Shown in pieces: positions 35,894-42,150 of a stretch of DNA of 42,150 nucleotides. The first letter of the stretch is position 1. Each line of letters begins with the position of its first letter. Origin of the DNA: Lactobacillus ultunensis DSM 16047 (GTDB taxonomy: Bacteria; Bacillota; Bacilli; Lactobacillales; Lactobacillaceae); contig NZ_AZFO01000020.1 in NCBI RefSeq assembly GCF_001436305.1, positions 1-42,150 on the forward strand, given 5' to 3'. A program made the position numbers and the translations under genes. The notes under the pieces are model-generated. The model worked only from the letters and a program-made list of their open reading frames with translations. It was not told where the DNA came from and made no database searches.

Positions 35894-35922
35894 ATTATAA
35901 TCATAAAATCACCTCTTGTCAA
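35894..35922 (-). promoter_or_regulatory. Consensus sigma-70 promoter TTGACA-N17-TATAAT
   Basis: On the minus strand, TTGACA (35917-35922) and TATAAT (35894-35899) are separated by exactly 17 bp. Both hexamers are perfect. Confidence 0.9.
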
Positions 35923-35946
35923 TAATTTTTTAAGTTTTTATTTTAA

Positions 35947-36090
35947 TTAAATTACAAAGATTATAGGGATATAATCAGAAAACGCCTTGATGCCTTTTCT
36001 ATAAAGTAAAACAATAGAGACGGAGCACATAAGAAGTCTTGCAGCGGCCATAAAATCTTGCACTAGAGATATCCAATAGAAAAAATAAAC
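35947..36090 (-). pseudogene. Truncated ORF, C-terminal remnant with hydrophobic tail
   Basis: The minus strand reads a coding-like segment (SLVQDFMAAARLL, VSIVLLYRKGIKAF) that ends at a stop codon. Its 5' part appears replaced at about 36,090 by a plus-strand ORF remnant. There is no ribosome site or start codon close by. Confidence 0.4.
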
Positions 36091-36309
36091 GACAGCTTGC
36101 CTCCGCATTCTGAACATGCCGCGCTTGCCGCTAAACGCACCCAAGAAGCCGATCCAAGTCGCGCCTATAAAATTACAGATGCTTTTTGTCAATTCCTAGC
36201 GATGCGCGACAGTTGGGAAGATTTAGCTAATGGGTACTTTGATCAAGCCGTAGCAAATGCCCAAGAGGCTTCAGAAAAGACGCACCGTGACGACGACAGC
36301 GAATATTAA
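36091..36309 (+). pseudogene. Truncated ORF of higher GC, C-terminal remnant
   Basis: An open frame encoding AALAAKRTQEADPSR...DSWEDLANGYFDQA and ending at 36309. The base composition is clearly richer in G and C than the surroundings, there is no ATG or Shine-Dalgarno, and the frame opens abruptly at about 36,090. It is likely the 3' end of a gene of foreign origin, followed by its own terminator. Confidence 0.5.
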
Positions 36310-36316
36310 AACGCAA

Positions 36317-36347
36317 AAAAAGAGCAACCGAAAAAGTTGCTCTTTTT
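36317..36347 (+). terminator. Terminator after the truncated ORF
   Basis: AGAGCAAC pairs with GTTGCTCT, followed by T5. A closely similar stem lies at 36462-36494. The 100 bases between hold no gene. Confidence 0.75.
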
Positions 36348-36454
36348 ATATGTATTAGAGGATCCACCCCTATTGCGCATAATAAGCATGAAATTTCTTA
36401 TAATTTACAAGATTAAGTATAACGCGATTTTAGTTGTATTAGAAAAGAATCACA

Positions 36455-36605
36455 AAGAAAAAAAGGGCAACTTAAAAATAAGTTGCTCTTTTTAATATAT
36501 GGGCATTAAGCTTTTTGCAGCACCAATACCCGATCAACATTAACACATAATTTGTAGGTAGCCGTCCTACTTTGCGCATTTCTTAGTAACAATGATTATG
36601 TTGTA
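36455..36605 (-). ncRNA. Candidate structured small RNA of about 150 nt
   Basis: On the minus strand, a TATAAT (36611-36616) is followed by the hairpin GTAGG/CCTAC, a larger stem GGGTATT...AATGCCC with an inner GCT...AGC, and an intrinsic terminator (GCAACTT/AAGTTGC plus T7). There is no ORF of use. The -35 is weak. It lies between the element scar and the membrane-protein cluster. Confidence 0.5.
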
Positions 36606-36740
36606 CAAATATTATAACATAAAAATAATCAAATCAATCAAACTAGGAAACTATAAACATTTACAGATCTACTCTTGCATTCAAGAATGGTAAATATTAC
36701 TCTTATATTTATAGTATATTTTAAAAGTGAGGTTATTAAT

Positions 36741-37121
36741 TTGAGTTGGTTAGTACTTACAGGAATATATTATATTATCATTATAGCACTATTAATCTCT
36801 TTGAAATTTATGACAAAACATTTAAAGCAATTATATACACGTTATAAAAGAGCCACTATTGAAGCAATCCTTGATGCTGTATGTGATTTAGGTGAGATTA
36901 TGGTAATACCTGCTATGATGACAGACCATAAAAGCTTAATTGCGTTATTAGTTATGATTGTTCTTTTAGTCTGTTTATATTTACTGCGTAATTATATCAA
37001 AGTTGATTTAGATCTAATTGAACATGATAAAACAATTCCTCACGCTCCTGAAACAATTAGTACATTAAGTGATATTATTAGTCGAATAACAAATTTTTTC
37101 AAAAGAACAAACACCAAGTAA
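36741..37121 (+). CDS. Small two-helix membrane protein, 126 aa
   Basis: It starts at TTG 36741, eight bases after GTGAGG; the longer TTG frame to 36675 has no such site. A TM helix at the N-terminus (TGIYYIIIIALLISL), a central amphipathic part (RATIEAILDAVCDL), a second TM (LIALLVMIVLLVCLYLL) and a charged cytosolic tail. The family is unknown. Its last 23 bp overlap the end of the minus-strand gene at 37099, the same geometry as the pair at 38106/38491. Confidence 0.65.
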   Translation: MSWLVLTGIYYIIIIALLISLKFMTKHLKQLYTRYKRATIEAILDAVCDLGEIMVIPAMMTDHKSLIALLVMIVLLVCLYLLRNYIKVDLDLIEHDKTIPHAPETISTLSDIISRITNFFKRTNTK

Positions 37122-37335
37122 GGCAGAGAGTGATAAAAGTAGTACCACCCATAAGAGCAGCACCAGCATCACCCACGTCAGTATGCATATTGGCAAAATA
37201 AATAGCCAATCCAACTTGAAATGCAGCATATAAATGCAAGCCTATTAAGGCAATCCAATATTCCTTTGTATCCCTTGTCCATTGTTTTGGCTCTTTTGGT
37301 GACTTGGACTCTTGTTTCTTTTGTTTTTCTAACAT
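37099..37335 (-). CDS. Small membrane protein, 78 aa
   Basis: It begins MLEKQKKQESK after AAAGGA; a highly charged N-terminus is followed by two TM helices (YWIALIGLHLYAAFQVGLA and GTTFITLCLTWCLFF). It ends within the 3' end of the convergent 126-aa gene. A terminator-like hairpin lies only about 30 nt upstream of the start codon, leaving no room for a promoter between, so read-through is needed. It shares the MLEKQK start with the gene at 37504. Confidence 0.65.
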   Translation of the reverse strand: MLEKQKKQESKSPKEPKQWTRDTKEYWIALIGLHLYAAFQVGLAIYFANMHTDVGDAGAALMGGTTFITLCLTWCLFF

Positions 37336-37360
37336 TTTTAATTTTTCCTTTCTAAATAAA

Positions 37361-37391
37361 AAAAACAACGCGTAGAATTGATCTACACGCT
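37361..37391 (-). promoter_or_regulatory. Attenuator-like hairpin before the 78-aa gene
   Basis: On the minus strand, CGTGTAGA pairs with TCTACGCG, followed by TTGTTTTTTTT, ending just upstream of the Shine-Dalgarno. It is closely related to the hairpin at 38744-38782. Confidence 0.65.
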
Positions 37392-37503
37392 TAAATTAAC
37401 AAAAATTTTTACAGCATGAGCATCTATAAGTGATGCGTGGAGGAGTCTGCGTAAGCAAACGACGAAATGCATCTGATGTATGGTACTGCATAGTCAAATA
37501 AAT

Positions 37504-37785
37504 CTATAATTTATTAATGTTACTATACTTAATTACATCTTTAATTAGTTTAGCGACGTATTTGCTAAGTAACAGAGCAAAGATAAATGTTAAGCTACAC
37601 ATAGCAATAAATGCGCAAATTAAAATTACTGTTGTTTGATTAATTGCTGTAATATGTCTAGTTAACATGTAGTTAATAAAGTTATTAGTTGCTAACGGTG
37701 CTAATAGCAAAGCACTAAAGCTTGCAAACGTCCAAAATAAGTCGTTTTTAATGGCAGTTAATAAAATCTTTTGCTTTTCTAGCAT
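37504..37785 (-). CDS. Small membrane protein, 93 aa
   Basis: It begins MLEKQKILLTAIKNDLFW and has two TM helices (about residues 16-32 and 48-70) and a short basic tail. It follows an ACGAGGT ribosome site. The 25-nt leader sequence CCTGAAATTTCTATAAATTAAAACG upstream recurs before the 77-aa gene at 38491 (reported here in parts: CCTGAAATTT, then CTATAAATTAAAACG). The family is unknown. Bases 37392-37503 upstream of its neighbour hold no further gene. Confidence 0.65.
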   Translation of the reverse strand: MLEKQKILLTAIKNDLFWTFASFSALLLAPLATNNFINYMLTRHITAINQTTVILICAFIAMCSLTFIFALLLSKYVAKLIKDVIKYSNINKL

Positions 37786-37856
37786 TTTAGTTACCTCGTT
37801 TTAATTTATAGAAATTTCAGGACTTAATTTAAACTTATTTGAAGTTAATTTTGTAA

Positions 37857-38051
37857 TTAATAAGTAAGTGAATGTGTTGCAATACCGCCAATAAATGCTA
37901 ATGTTGTGATTATTAACATAAAACAAAATGTAGCTAAAATATATCCTGTGTTTTCTTTAATGTGATTTACTAAATGACCAATCAGCATACCGAAATATAA
38001 AGCGGTAATTCCCAGAAATAATAATGTAACAAAGCCATAATAAGTTAACAT
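37857..38051 (-). CDS. Small membrane protein, 64 aa
   Basis: Two TM helices (FVTLLFLGITALYFGMLIG and ILATFCFMLIITTLAFIGG) joined by a short charged loop. The start has AGAAAGGA twelve bases before ATG. It is divergent from the 140-aa gene at 38106 with 54 bp between, so both promoters must lie in that small region. Confidence 0.65.
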   Translation of the reverse strand: MLTYYGFVTLLFLGITALYFGMLIGHLVNHIKENTGYILATFCFMLIITTLAFIGGIATHSLTY

Positions 38052-38105
38052 TGTATAAGTTTCCTTTCTAAACTAAAATAAACACAAAAAACATGGGAGT
38101 AACAA

Positions 38106-38528
38106 ATGTTTCTAATAATTGATAAAAATACAGCAGCATCTATTTTAGTGTTTGTAATTTTAATGTTATTACTAATTATGACAGTCTACTGTATGATTAT
38201 GTCATACAAATTATTATTCTTTAATGATCAAAAATATCGTGTAGTAATGAAAGACAGCTTAAGCCTATTAATTATTCCTACTTTGGTAAATCTATTTAGC
38301 AATGATTTATCACAAGAACAATTAATAGGCAATTATATATTAATTTTTATTTTGTTTTGTTACTACCTTTTTATTGAACTATTCGAATTGAAAACAGATA
38401 TGGCCTTTGGTAAAAAATATTTTATAATCTCAATAATTTTTGTGTTTATCTTAATATTAATAACTGCAGCTCTTATGTTAATGATTTTACTTAAATTACA
38501 CGTGTTAGATATACTGCGTCAAATATAA
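38106..38528 (+). CDS. Membrane protein, 140 aa
   Basis: Four likely TM helices (residues about 12-34, 52-64, 76-92 and 105-132). It starts after GGAGTAAC. No known family. Its last 38 bp overlap the end of the minus-strand 77-aa gene, so the two mRNAs are complementary at the 3' ends. Analogous to the 36741/37099 pair. Confidence 0.65.
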   Translation: MFLIIDKNTAASILVFVILMLLLIMTVYCMIMSYKLLFFNDQKYRVVMKDSLSLLIIPTLVNLFSNDLSQEQLIGNYILIFILFCYYLFIELFELKTDMAFGKKYFIISIIFVFILILITAALMLMILLKLHVLDILRQI

Positions 38529-38724
38529 GTGCAATTACTAAAGATACTACAAATAAGCCAAAAAACACACCAATCGCATAATGAATTTTACTGGTGTTTG
38601 GCTCGGGTGAATCAATAAATAAGAGAATAAGTGCAATTAACATGATAATTGATGCAACAGCTAATGTGGTGTTCCTACATGCTAAAATTTGATTAGCCGT
38701 TAATGTGTTAAACCAATTAAACAT
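38491..38724 (-). CDS. Small membrane protein, 77 aa
   Basis: Two TM helices (TTLAVASIIMLIALILLFI and AIGVFFGLFVVSLVIALIF) with an acidic loop between (DSPEPNTSK). The start has AAAGTGAGG nine bases before ATG. An attenuator-like hairpin with T7 ends about 20 nt upstream of this site, as for the 78-aa gene. It is convergent with the 140-aa gene and overlaps it by 38 bp. Confidence 0.65.
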   Translation of the reverse strand: MFNWFNTLTANQILACRNTTLAVASIIMLIALILLFIDSPEPNTSKIHYAIGVFFGLFVVSLVIALIFDAVYLTRVI

Positions 38725-38743
38725 ATATTTAAATACCTCACTT

Positions 38744-38782
38744 TTTATAAAAAAACAACGCGTAGAATTTGATCTACGCGTT
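38744..38782 (-). promoter_or_regulatory. Attenuator-like hairpin before the 77-aa gene
   Basis: AACGCGTAGA (38757-38766) pairs with TCTACGCGTT (38773-38782), followed on the minus strand by TGTTTTTTT. The conserved CCTGAAATTTTCTGTAAATT box lies just upstream. Confidence 0.7.
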
Positions 38783-38807
38783 TTAATTTACAGAAAATTT
38801 CAGGGTA

Positions 38808-38838
38808 TAAAAAAATAAGATTGTAATTTGCAATCTTA
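38808..38838 (-). terminator. Terminator downstream of the mini-CRISPR array
   Basis: TAAGATTG pairs with CAATCTTA, followed on the minus strand by T7. It closes the minus-strand unit that includes the array. Between this and 38951 there is only AT-rich DNA. Confidence 0.75.
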
Positions 38839-38951
38839 TAACATAAATTTCAAGGCTAATGCAACACTAAGAAAGAACCGCAAAGAAAGCGCACAAATAA
38901 TAAATATTTGTACGTCTAAATTTTGGTAAAGTGTTGCATAGAAATGCCTTT

Positions 38952-39101
38952 CTAAAAAGCCCCTATAAAGGGGGAACAAATTATGTACTCGAATACGTTG
39001 TCCGTAATCCAGAGTAATCCCCATATACAGGGGAACAATTATTTTAACATGCAATTTAGTAGTTTCTTGCATAGAGTAATCCCCATATATAGGGGAACAA
39101 T
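38952..39101 (-). CRISPR. Orphan mini-CRISPR array: 3 repeats, 2 spacers, type I-E-like
   Basis: Repeats of 29 bp at 39073-39101, 39011-39039 and 38952-38980 (last one degenerate, as trailer-end repeats often are). On the minus strand each reads TTGTTCCCC-N7-GGGG, and the first two continue ATTACTCT, close in form to the E. coli type I-E repeat (GTTCCCC-N7-GGGGAT). Spacer 39040-39072 (33 nt) and 38981-39010 (30 nt). The first equals the start of the gene at 40104 apart from a 3-nt insertion; the second resembles that gene near 40764. No cas genes are in the window. It lies 21 bp after the stop codon of the 245-aa gene, so it could be its 3' transcript. Confidence 0.75.
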
Positions 39102-39121
39102 TATTAGAAATATAAAATTAA

Positions 39122-39859
39122 TTAATATAGTTCATAAATATGTCCAACAAAGCGGCCATGCTTGTCAAATCTAGCACTGTTGACATGGTATGTATGTGCT
39201 GCACGGTGCATTTTACGTAAATCGCTTTGTTTAATGTAACGCAAAGTCCCATGTTGATCAGCAGTAGCTAAGTACCATTCACCTTGGATTTTTACGCGGT
39301 TACCGGTTCCACGCTTATCAAGTACCATGAAGTACTTACCATGACCAAACTTTAAATTCTTACCAACTGAATCAAGGTAAACCGGATCACCATTTTCATT
39401 TCTGGCTTCACCACGGTTATAAGTTTGTACTGTTTGTCCCTTATTAATTTGGTAACTTACAGGCGCATAAAAGTCTTTAGCTCTCATTAAAAAATGACCT
39501 GGATAATTATTAGCAATGAAATAATGTACGCCATTAATAGTCTTAATACCCACAATATCATCGCCACCAAAAGTAGTACTATAATCAGGCTTTTCGCCAT
39601 GCATATTATAAGTAGGACTATCAGCAGCCCAATTAATCATTTCTAACTGCTTATTAAAATAATGTGTACCCGGCTTATTAGCTAACTTAATATAATGGCT
39701 AATTGCACCAGGTGTTTGTACATTAACAATACGTCGGGCAGCTTGAACAGTTTGAGCCGTTTGATTATTAACTAAATAAGTACCACCAAGTAATACAAAA
39801 CTCATTGCGGCAGCACTAACTAACTTCTTAACAAGATTATGTTTTTCTAAAATATTCAT
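39122..39859 (-). CDS. Secreted surface protein, 245 aa
   Basis: A signal peptide (LVKKLVSAAAMSFVLLGGTYL, cut near VQAA at about residue 41), then an extracellular part with SLAP/SH3-like strands: VSYQINKGQTVQTYNR, YLDSVGKNLKFG, YFMVLDKRG, EWYLATADQ and YIKQSDLRKMHRAAHTYHV. No LPXTG; probably wall-associated by the basic C-terminal part, as for SLAP proteins. It is divergent from the large surface protein at 40104 with 244 bp in between. That region holds the two promoters and the box CCTGAAATTCTAT near 39967; it also contains a GTTCCCCTAT stretch (40031 area) like half of the CRISPR repeat. Confidence 0.7.
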   Translation of the reverse strand: MNILEKHNLVKKLVSAAAMSFVLLGGTYLVNNQTAQTVQAARRIVNVQTPGAISHYIKLANKPGTHYFNKQLEMINWAADSPTYNMHGEKPDYSTTFGGDDIVGIKTINGVHYFIANNYPGHFLMRAKDFYAPVSYQINKGQTVQTYNRGEARNENGDPVYLDSVGKNLKFGHGKYFMVLDKRGTGNRVKIQGEWYLATADQHGTLRYIKQSDLRKMHRAAHTYHVNSARFDKHGRFVGHIYELY

Positions 39860-40103
39860 AATTCATAAATACCTCGTATTTCTATTTTATATTTTTAAAT
39901 TTACAAAAGTAGTAGGGATTTAAAAGCATCCCTTTATATATTAACACTTGCTTTAAAAAGTTGAATAGAATTTCAGGGTAATTAAAGATGCCATGCATTG
40001 CTTGGCTAAGACAATTTTTTGAAATCACAAGTTCCCCTATCATAGTAAAATATATTTTGTAAACAAAATTATTGTTTAAATAAAATAGGAAGGATATGAG
40101 ATT

Positions 40104-42077
40104 ATGCAAGAAACTAAATTGCATGTTAAAAAGCGGCGCAAGCGCTATTTAACGTTACTTACCGTAATGCTCATGATGGCAGGCTGTGGAGCTGGCCTAG
40201 CCGGTTCAAGTAACATGGCTTTAGCTAAAGGTAAAAGTCATGAAAGCGTAGCCGCTAAGAACTCTAAAGGCTATACTAAGGGCGAACATAATGCAACAGC
40301 CTCTTGGCAAAATGTCAAAGATGTCTATAATATTGACAGCTTTAAAGGTTGGGTTAAGCCTGGTATGGACTTTGATGGCTATCTTCAGTTTCCAAATTTG
40401 AGTAAACATCCGCCAAAAGGTTTTAAATATAGTGTATTTGGTGGTTCAAAATCTAATTGGATGGTTGATACAGCTGATGGCAATATGCCACTTTATAAAT
40501 TCTCTGATAGTGACAAAGGCCACGTCGGGATTATGTATAAGAATGCAGCTTATTATTACGATGCCAAAACAATGAAACGTAAACCGGTTTCAATTAGGCT
40601 CACTGTTACTAATTGGAAGCGTGATAATCGAAGTGCTAATTGCTATTTAAGATTTCACCAACATAATATTGCACTTAGTGTTTTAGGCAATAAAATAACT
40701 ACAGTTCATATTGATGTGATTGGTGCTAAAGGTAAGAAAATTCCATTGTCCTTCTGGGACGTCGATTATGGCCAACACATTCAAATTAAGCACTGGATTA
40801 AGGCTTATCATACCACACCAACTAAAATTGTTTACGAACGTAATGGCTGGTTTGGTGGTGCTGATGGTCCTGTACTTACACCAGCAATTGAAGGTACCGT
40901 TTTGTCAAATGACCCTGAGGGTGCCTTTGGTTCAACAATCAACACAAACAATCTTGATGTTTCTTTTGGTACTAACGCCTTTGTATCTGATGTTAAAGAC
41001 TATGATAGATCGAATCGTCCACATGCTGTTAAACCGAGTGCAACTATTGGAACGAACAAAGCTATTAAGAAAAAAGTTAAGCTAGGATCATTCGGTAACT
41101 ACTTTACCATTGGTTCTAATAAAAATGCACAGCCATGGCACATTCCAAAGCGACTTGTTGGTAAATATGCCGGCTTGAAAGAAAAAGGAACTAAAGTTGG
41201 CAAAGATTGGGTTAAGAACCTAAAAGTTCCTAAACCTCAAGGCAGTTTTTACTACAACATCCGAAACGTTGTTTACTGGCAAACAGCCGAAGATCTGGCC
41301 AACTATGGCTGGGCTGACAACGATTTCGACCCGGGCCTAGATATTAACCGCGTTAGAGTTTATAAACAAAGCTCTGATGGTGGTAAAATGGTTGATAAAA
41401 CCAGCTTCTTTAAGATTTCCCAAGGCAAGCATAGCGTTAAAGTTTTAGCAAAGCCGGGTGCTCTTAAGAAAGGCGCATTCTACAACGGTATTTACAACGT
41501 AGTAATTAAAGTTACACCTAATAGTAAATTTAATTATAACCGCAAAAAAGGCGAAAAATTTGTCGGTATTGTCCACAATAAAGCCCAATATGTTGTAGAT
41601 TACAAGCATAAGAAGCGGAATAAGAAGATCACTTGGACCGGTAAGACTAACCAAGTTACCGTAACTGTTACCGGTGGTAAAAAGCCAAAGCCGGAACATA
41701 TACCGGATAGTCCAGGTAGAGGTGCTAAATGGGTTTACAAGCGTAAAGAAGGTACAACTGGTAAAAACAGTTGGGATATGTCCAACTACGACAATGGTAC
41801 AGTTGTTGCCGGTCAAGAATTACACTACCGTTTAGCCTTTAGAATTAAAGCTCTGCAAGATACTGCTAATGAAAAGAAGAAGTATTCTGCAGCAACAATT
41901 ACCGATCATTTACCAAGCTACTTAGACGGTAGCACTGTTAAGAATGCTAAAGTAAGTTTTGGCAGTCCTAATGGCGGTGTAAGTGCAAGTGGTGGTCAAA
42001 CCATTACCGCTGATGCTTCTCCATTCTTACAACAAATGAAGGGCGGTGGTGTACTGTACTTGAACTTTAAAATTTAA
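40104..42077 (+). CDS. Large surface protein/adhesin with isopeptide-type C-terminal domain
   Basis: A 657-aa exported protein. The N-terminus MQETKLHVKKRRKR is followed by a hydrophobic signal LLTVMLMMAGC (a lipobox-like M-A-G-C with the Cys at about residue 28). A long beta-rich domain follows (about 60-330) with FWDVDYGQHIQIKHW and the glycine-rich GWFGGADGPV. A second domain lies at about 370-530, and a final stretch resembles isopeptide-forming or DUF11-type repeats (ATITDHLPSYLDGS) that stops abruptly with LYLNFKI. No LPXTG, so it is either lipid-anchored or truncated. Its first 28 bases match a spacer of the mini-CRISPR array 1 kb to the left. No neighbour is visible to the right. Confidence 0.75.
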   Translation: MQETKLHVKKRRKRYLTLLTVMLMMAGCGAGLAGSSNMALAKGKSHESVAAKNSKGYTKGEHNATASWQNVKDVYNIDSFKGWVKPGMDFDGYLQFPNLSKHPPKGFKYSVFGGSKSNWMVDTADGNMPLYKFSDSDKGHVGIMYKNAAYYYDAKTMKRKPVSIRLTVTNWKRDNRSANCYLRFHQHNIALSVLGNKITTVHIDVIGAKGKKIPLSFWDVDYGQHIQIKHWIKAYHTTPTKIVYERNGWFGGADGPVLTPAIEGTVLSNDPEGAFGSTINTNNLDVSFGTNAFVSDVKDYDRSNRPHAVKPSATIGTNKAIKKKVKLGSFGNYFTIGSNKNAQPWHIPKRLVGKYAGLKEKGTKVGKDWVKNLKVPKPQGSFYYNIRNVVYWQTAEDLANYGWADNDFDPGLDINRVRVYKQSSDGGKMVDKTSFFKISQGKHSVKVLAKPGALKKGAFYNGIYNVVIKVTPNSKFNYNRKKGEKFVGIVHNKAQYVVDYKHKKRNKKITWTGKTNQVTVTVTGGKKPKPEHIPDSPGRGAKWVYKRKEGTTGKNSWDMSNYDNGTVVAGQELHYRLAFRIKALQDTANEKKKYSAATITDHLPSYLDGSTVKNAKVSFGSPNGGVSASGGQTITADASPFLQQMKGGGVLYLNFKI

Positions 42078-42150
42078 TTCATTATTTTTCCTGCCTATGC
42101 TTCTAATGTATAAGCTTTTTTATTTTGCACAAAACATTCTAAGCTAAATA

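Larger units (their letters stand above)
28149..35946. mobile_element. Integrative (mobilizable) element with CRESS-like Rep and FtsK-like ATPase
   Basis: A block of minus-strand genes: integrase, excisionase-like HTH, HUH-SF3 Rep, four ParB-N-like paralogues, unknown proteins, FtsK/TcpA-like ATPase and a 257-aa first gene behind a consensus promoter. No T4SS pore genes or terminase were seen, so it is a candidate IME or integrated replicon rather than a complete ICE or phage. I could not find att direct repeats. The right end is uncertain, lying between about 35,950 and 36,360. Confidence 0.75.

Noticed and set aside
28149-35946. Prophage or satellite interpretation of the element
   Set aside because: No capsid, terminase, portal or lysis genes; the FtsK-like and Rep genes fit an IME or integrated replicon better.
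28031-36640. att direct repeats of the integrative element
   Set aside because: I compared the left flank with candidate right ends. Only short strings (such as TTTCTTAGT and CCATAAAA) recur, which is chance level.
38836-39072. A 78-aa minus-strand ORF beginning MQETTKLHVK
   Set aside because: It simply reads through both spacers and two repeats of the mini-CRISPR array; the start is the spacer copy of the adhesin start codon, and there is no fitting ribosome site.
39882-40124. An 80-aa minus-strand ORF across the adhesin promoter
   Set aside because: AT-rich, no Shine-Dalgarno, overlaps the adhesin start.

Overview
The window is AT-rich chromosomal DNA of a Lactobacillus, most likely of the acidophilus/gasseri/crispatus group. 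The reasons are an aggregation-promoting-factor gene, secreted proteins with SLAP-like tracts, a lactobacillar SEC10/PgrA-type protein, beta-glucoside PTS genes with cre-like sites, and low-GC codon use. The species is inferred, not proven.

Bases 1-28,100 look like a normal, moderately accessory chromosome. They start with the 5' end of a tRNA-Gln cut by the window edge. Next comes a beta-glucoside unit on the minus strand: MFS carrier, AraC-type regulator with a GH39-like tail, PTS EIIBCA and GH1 6-phospho-beta-glucosidase. A Fur-like box lies in front of the unit and a strong cre before the PTS gene. Then follow a small RNA gene, a GDPD, an ABM-domain protein, two histidine phosphatases, a SEC10/PgrA protein, hicAB between two copies of a 42-nt repeat, apf with WalR-like boxes, a PTS IIC plus TIM-barrel pair, a glycosyltransferase/phosphoesterase operon, psiE, and a flavoprotein reductase with a divergent LysR. 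Three AAA ATPase genes with nuclease-like C-termini (140, 9543, 21444) are scattered through this part, each behind unusual AT-rich promoter repeats. A palindromic element of about 58 nt occurs three times (23.7, 27.0 and 28.0 kb).

Bases 28,149-about 35,950 are an integrative element, nearly all on the minus strand: tyrosine integrase, excisionase-like HTH protein, an HUH endonuclease-SF3 helicase Rep resembling the CRESS/pCRESS type, four tandem paralogues with a degenerate ParB-N-like pattern, a noncoding block with interlocked inverted repeats that may be its origin, an FtsK/TcpA-like ATPase and several unknown proteins. Its first gene is preceded by a consensus promoter, a structured leader and a terminator.

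Bases 36,000-42,150 hold a deletion scar, a candidate small RNA, six small membrane proteins that include two tail-to-tail overlapping pairs, a secreted protein, and a large surface protein. Between the last two lies an orphan mini-CRISPR array (three type I-E-like repeats, two spacers). Both spacers match the adjacent surface-protein gene or a close relative: one is identical over 28 nt except for a 3-nt insertion and begins at its start codon. No cas genes are visible. This is the most striking signal. It suggests a guide unit carried by a mobile region to exclude or silence related elements, while the indel limits self-targeting.
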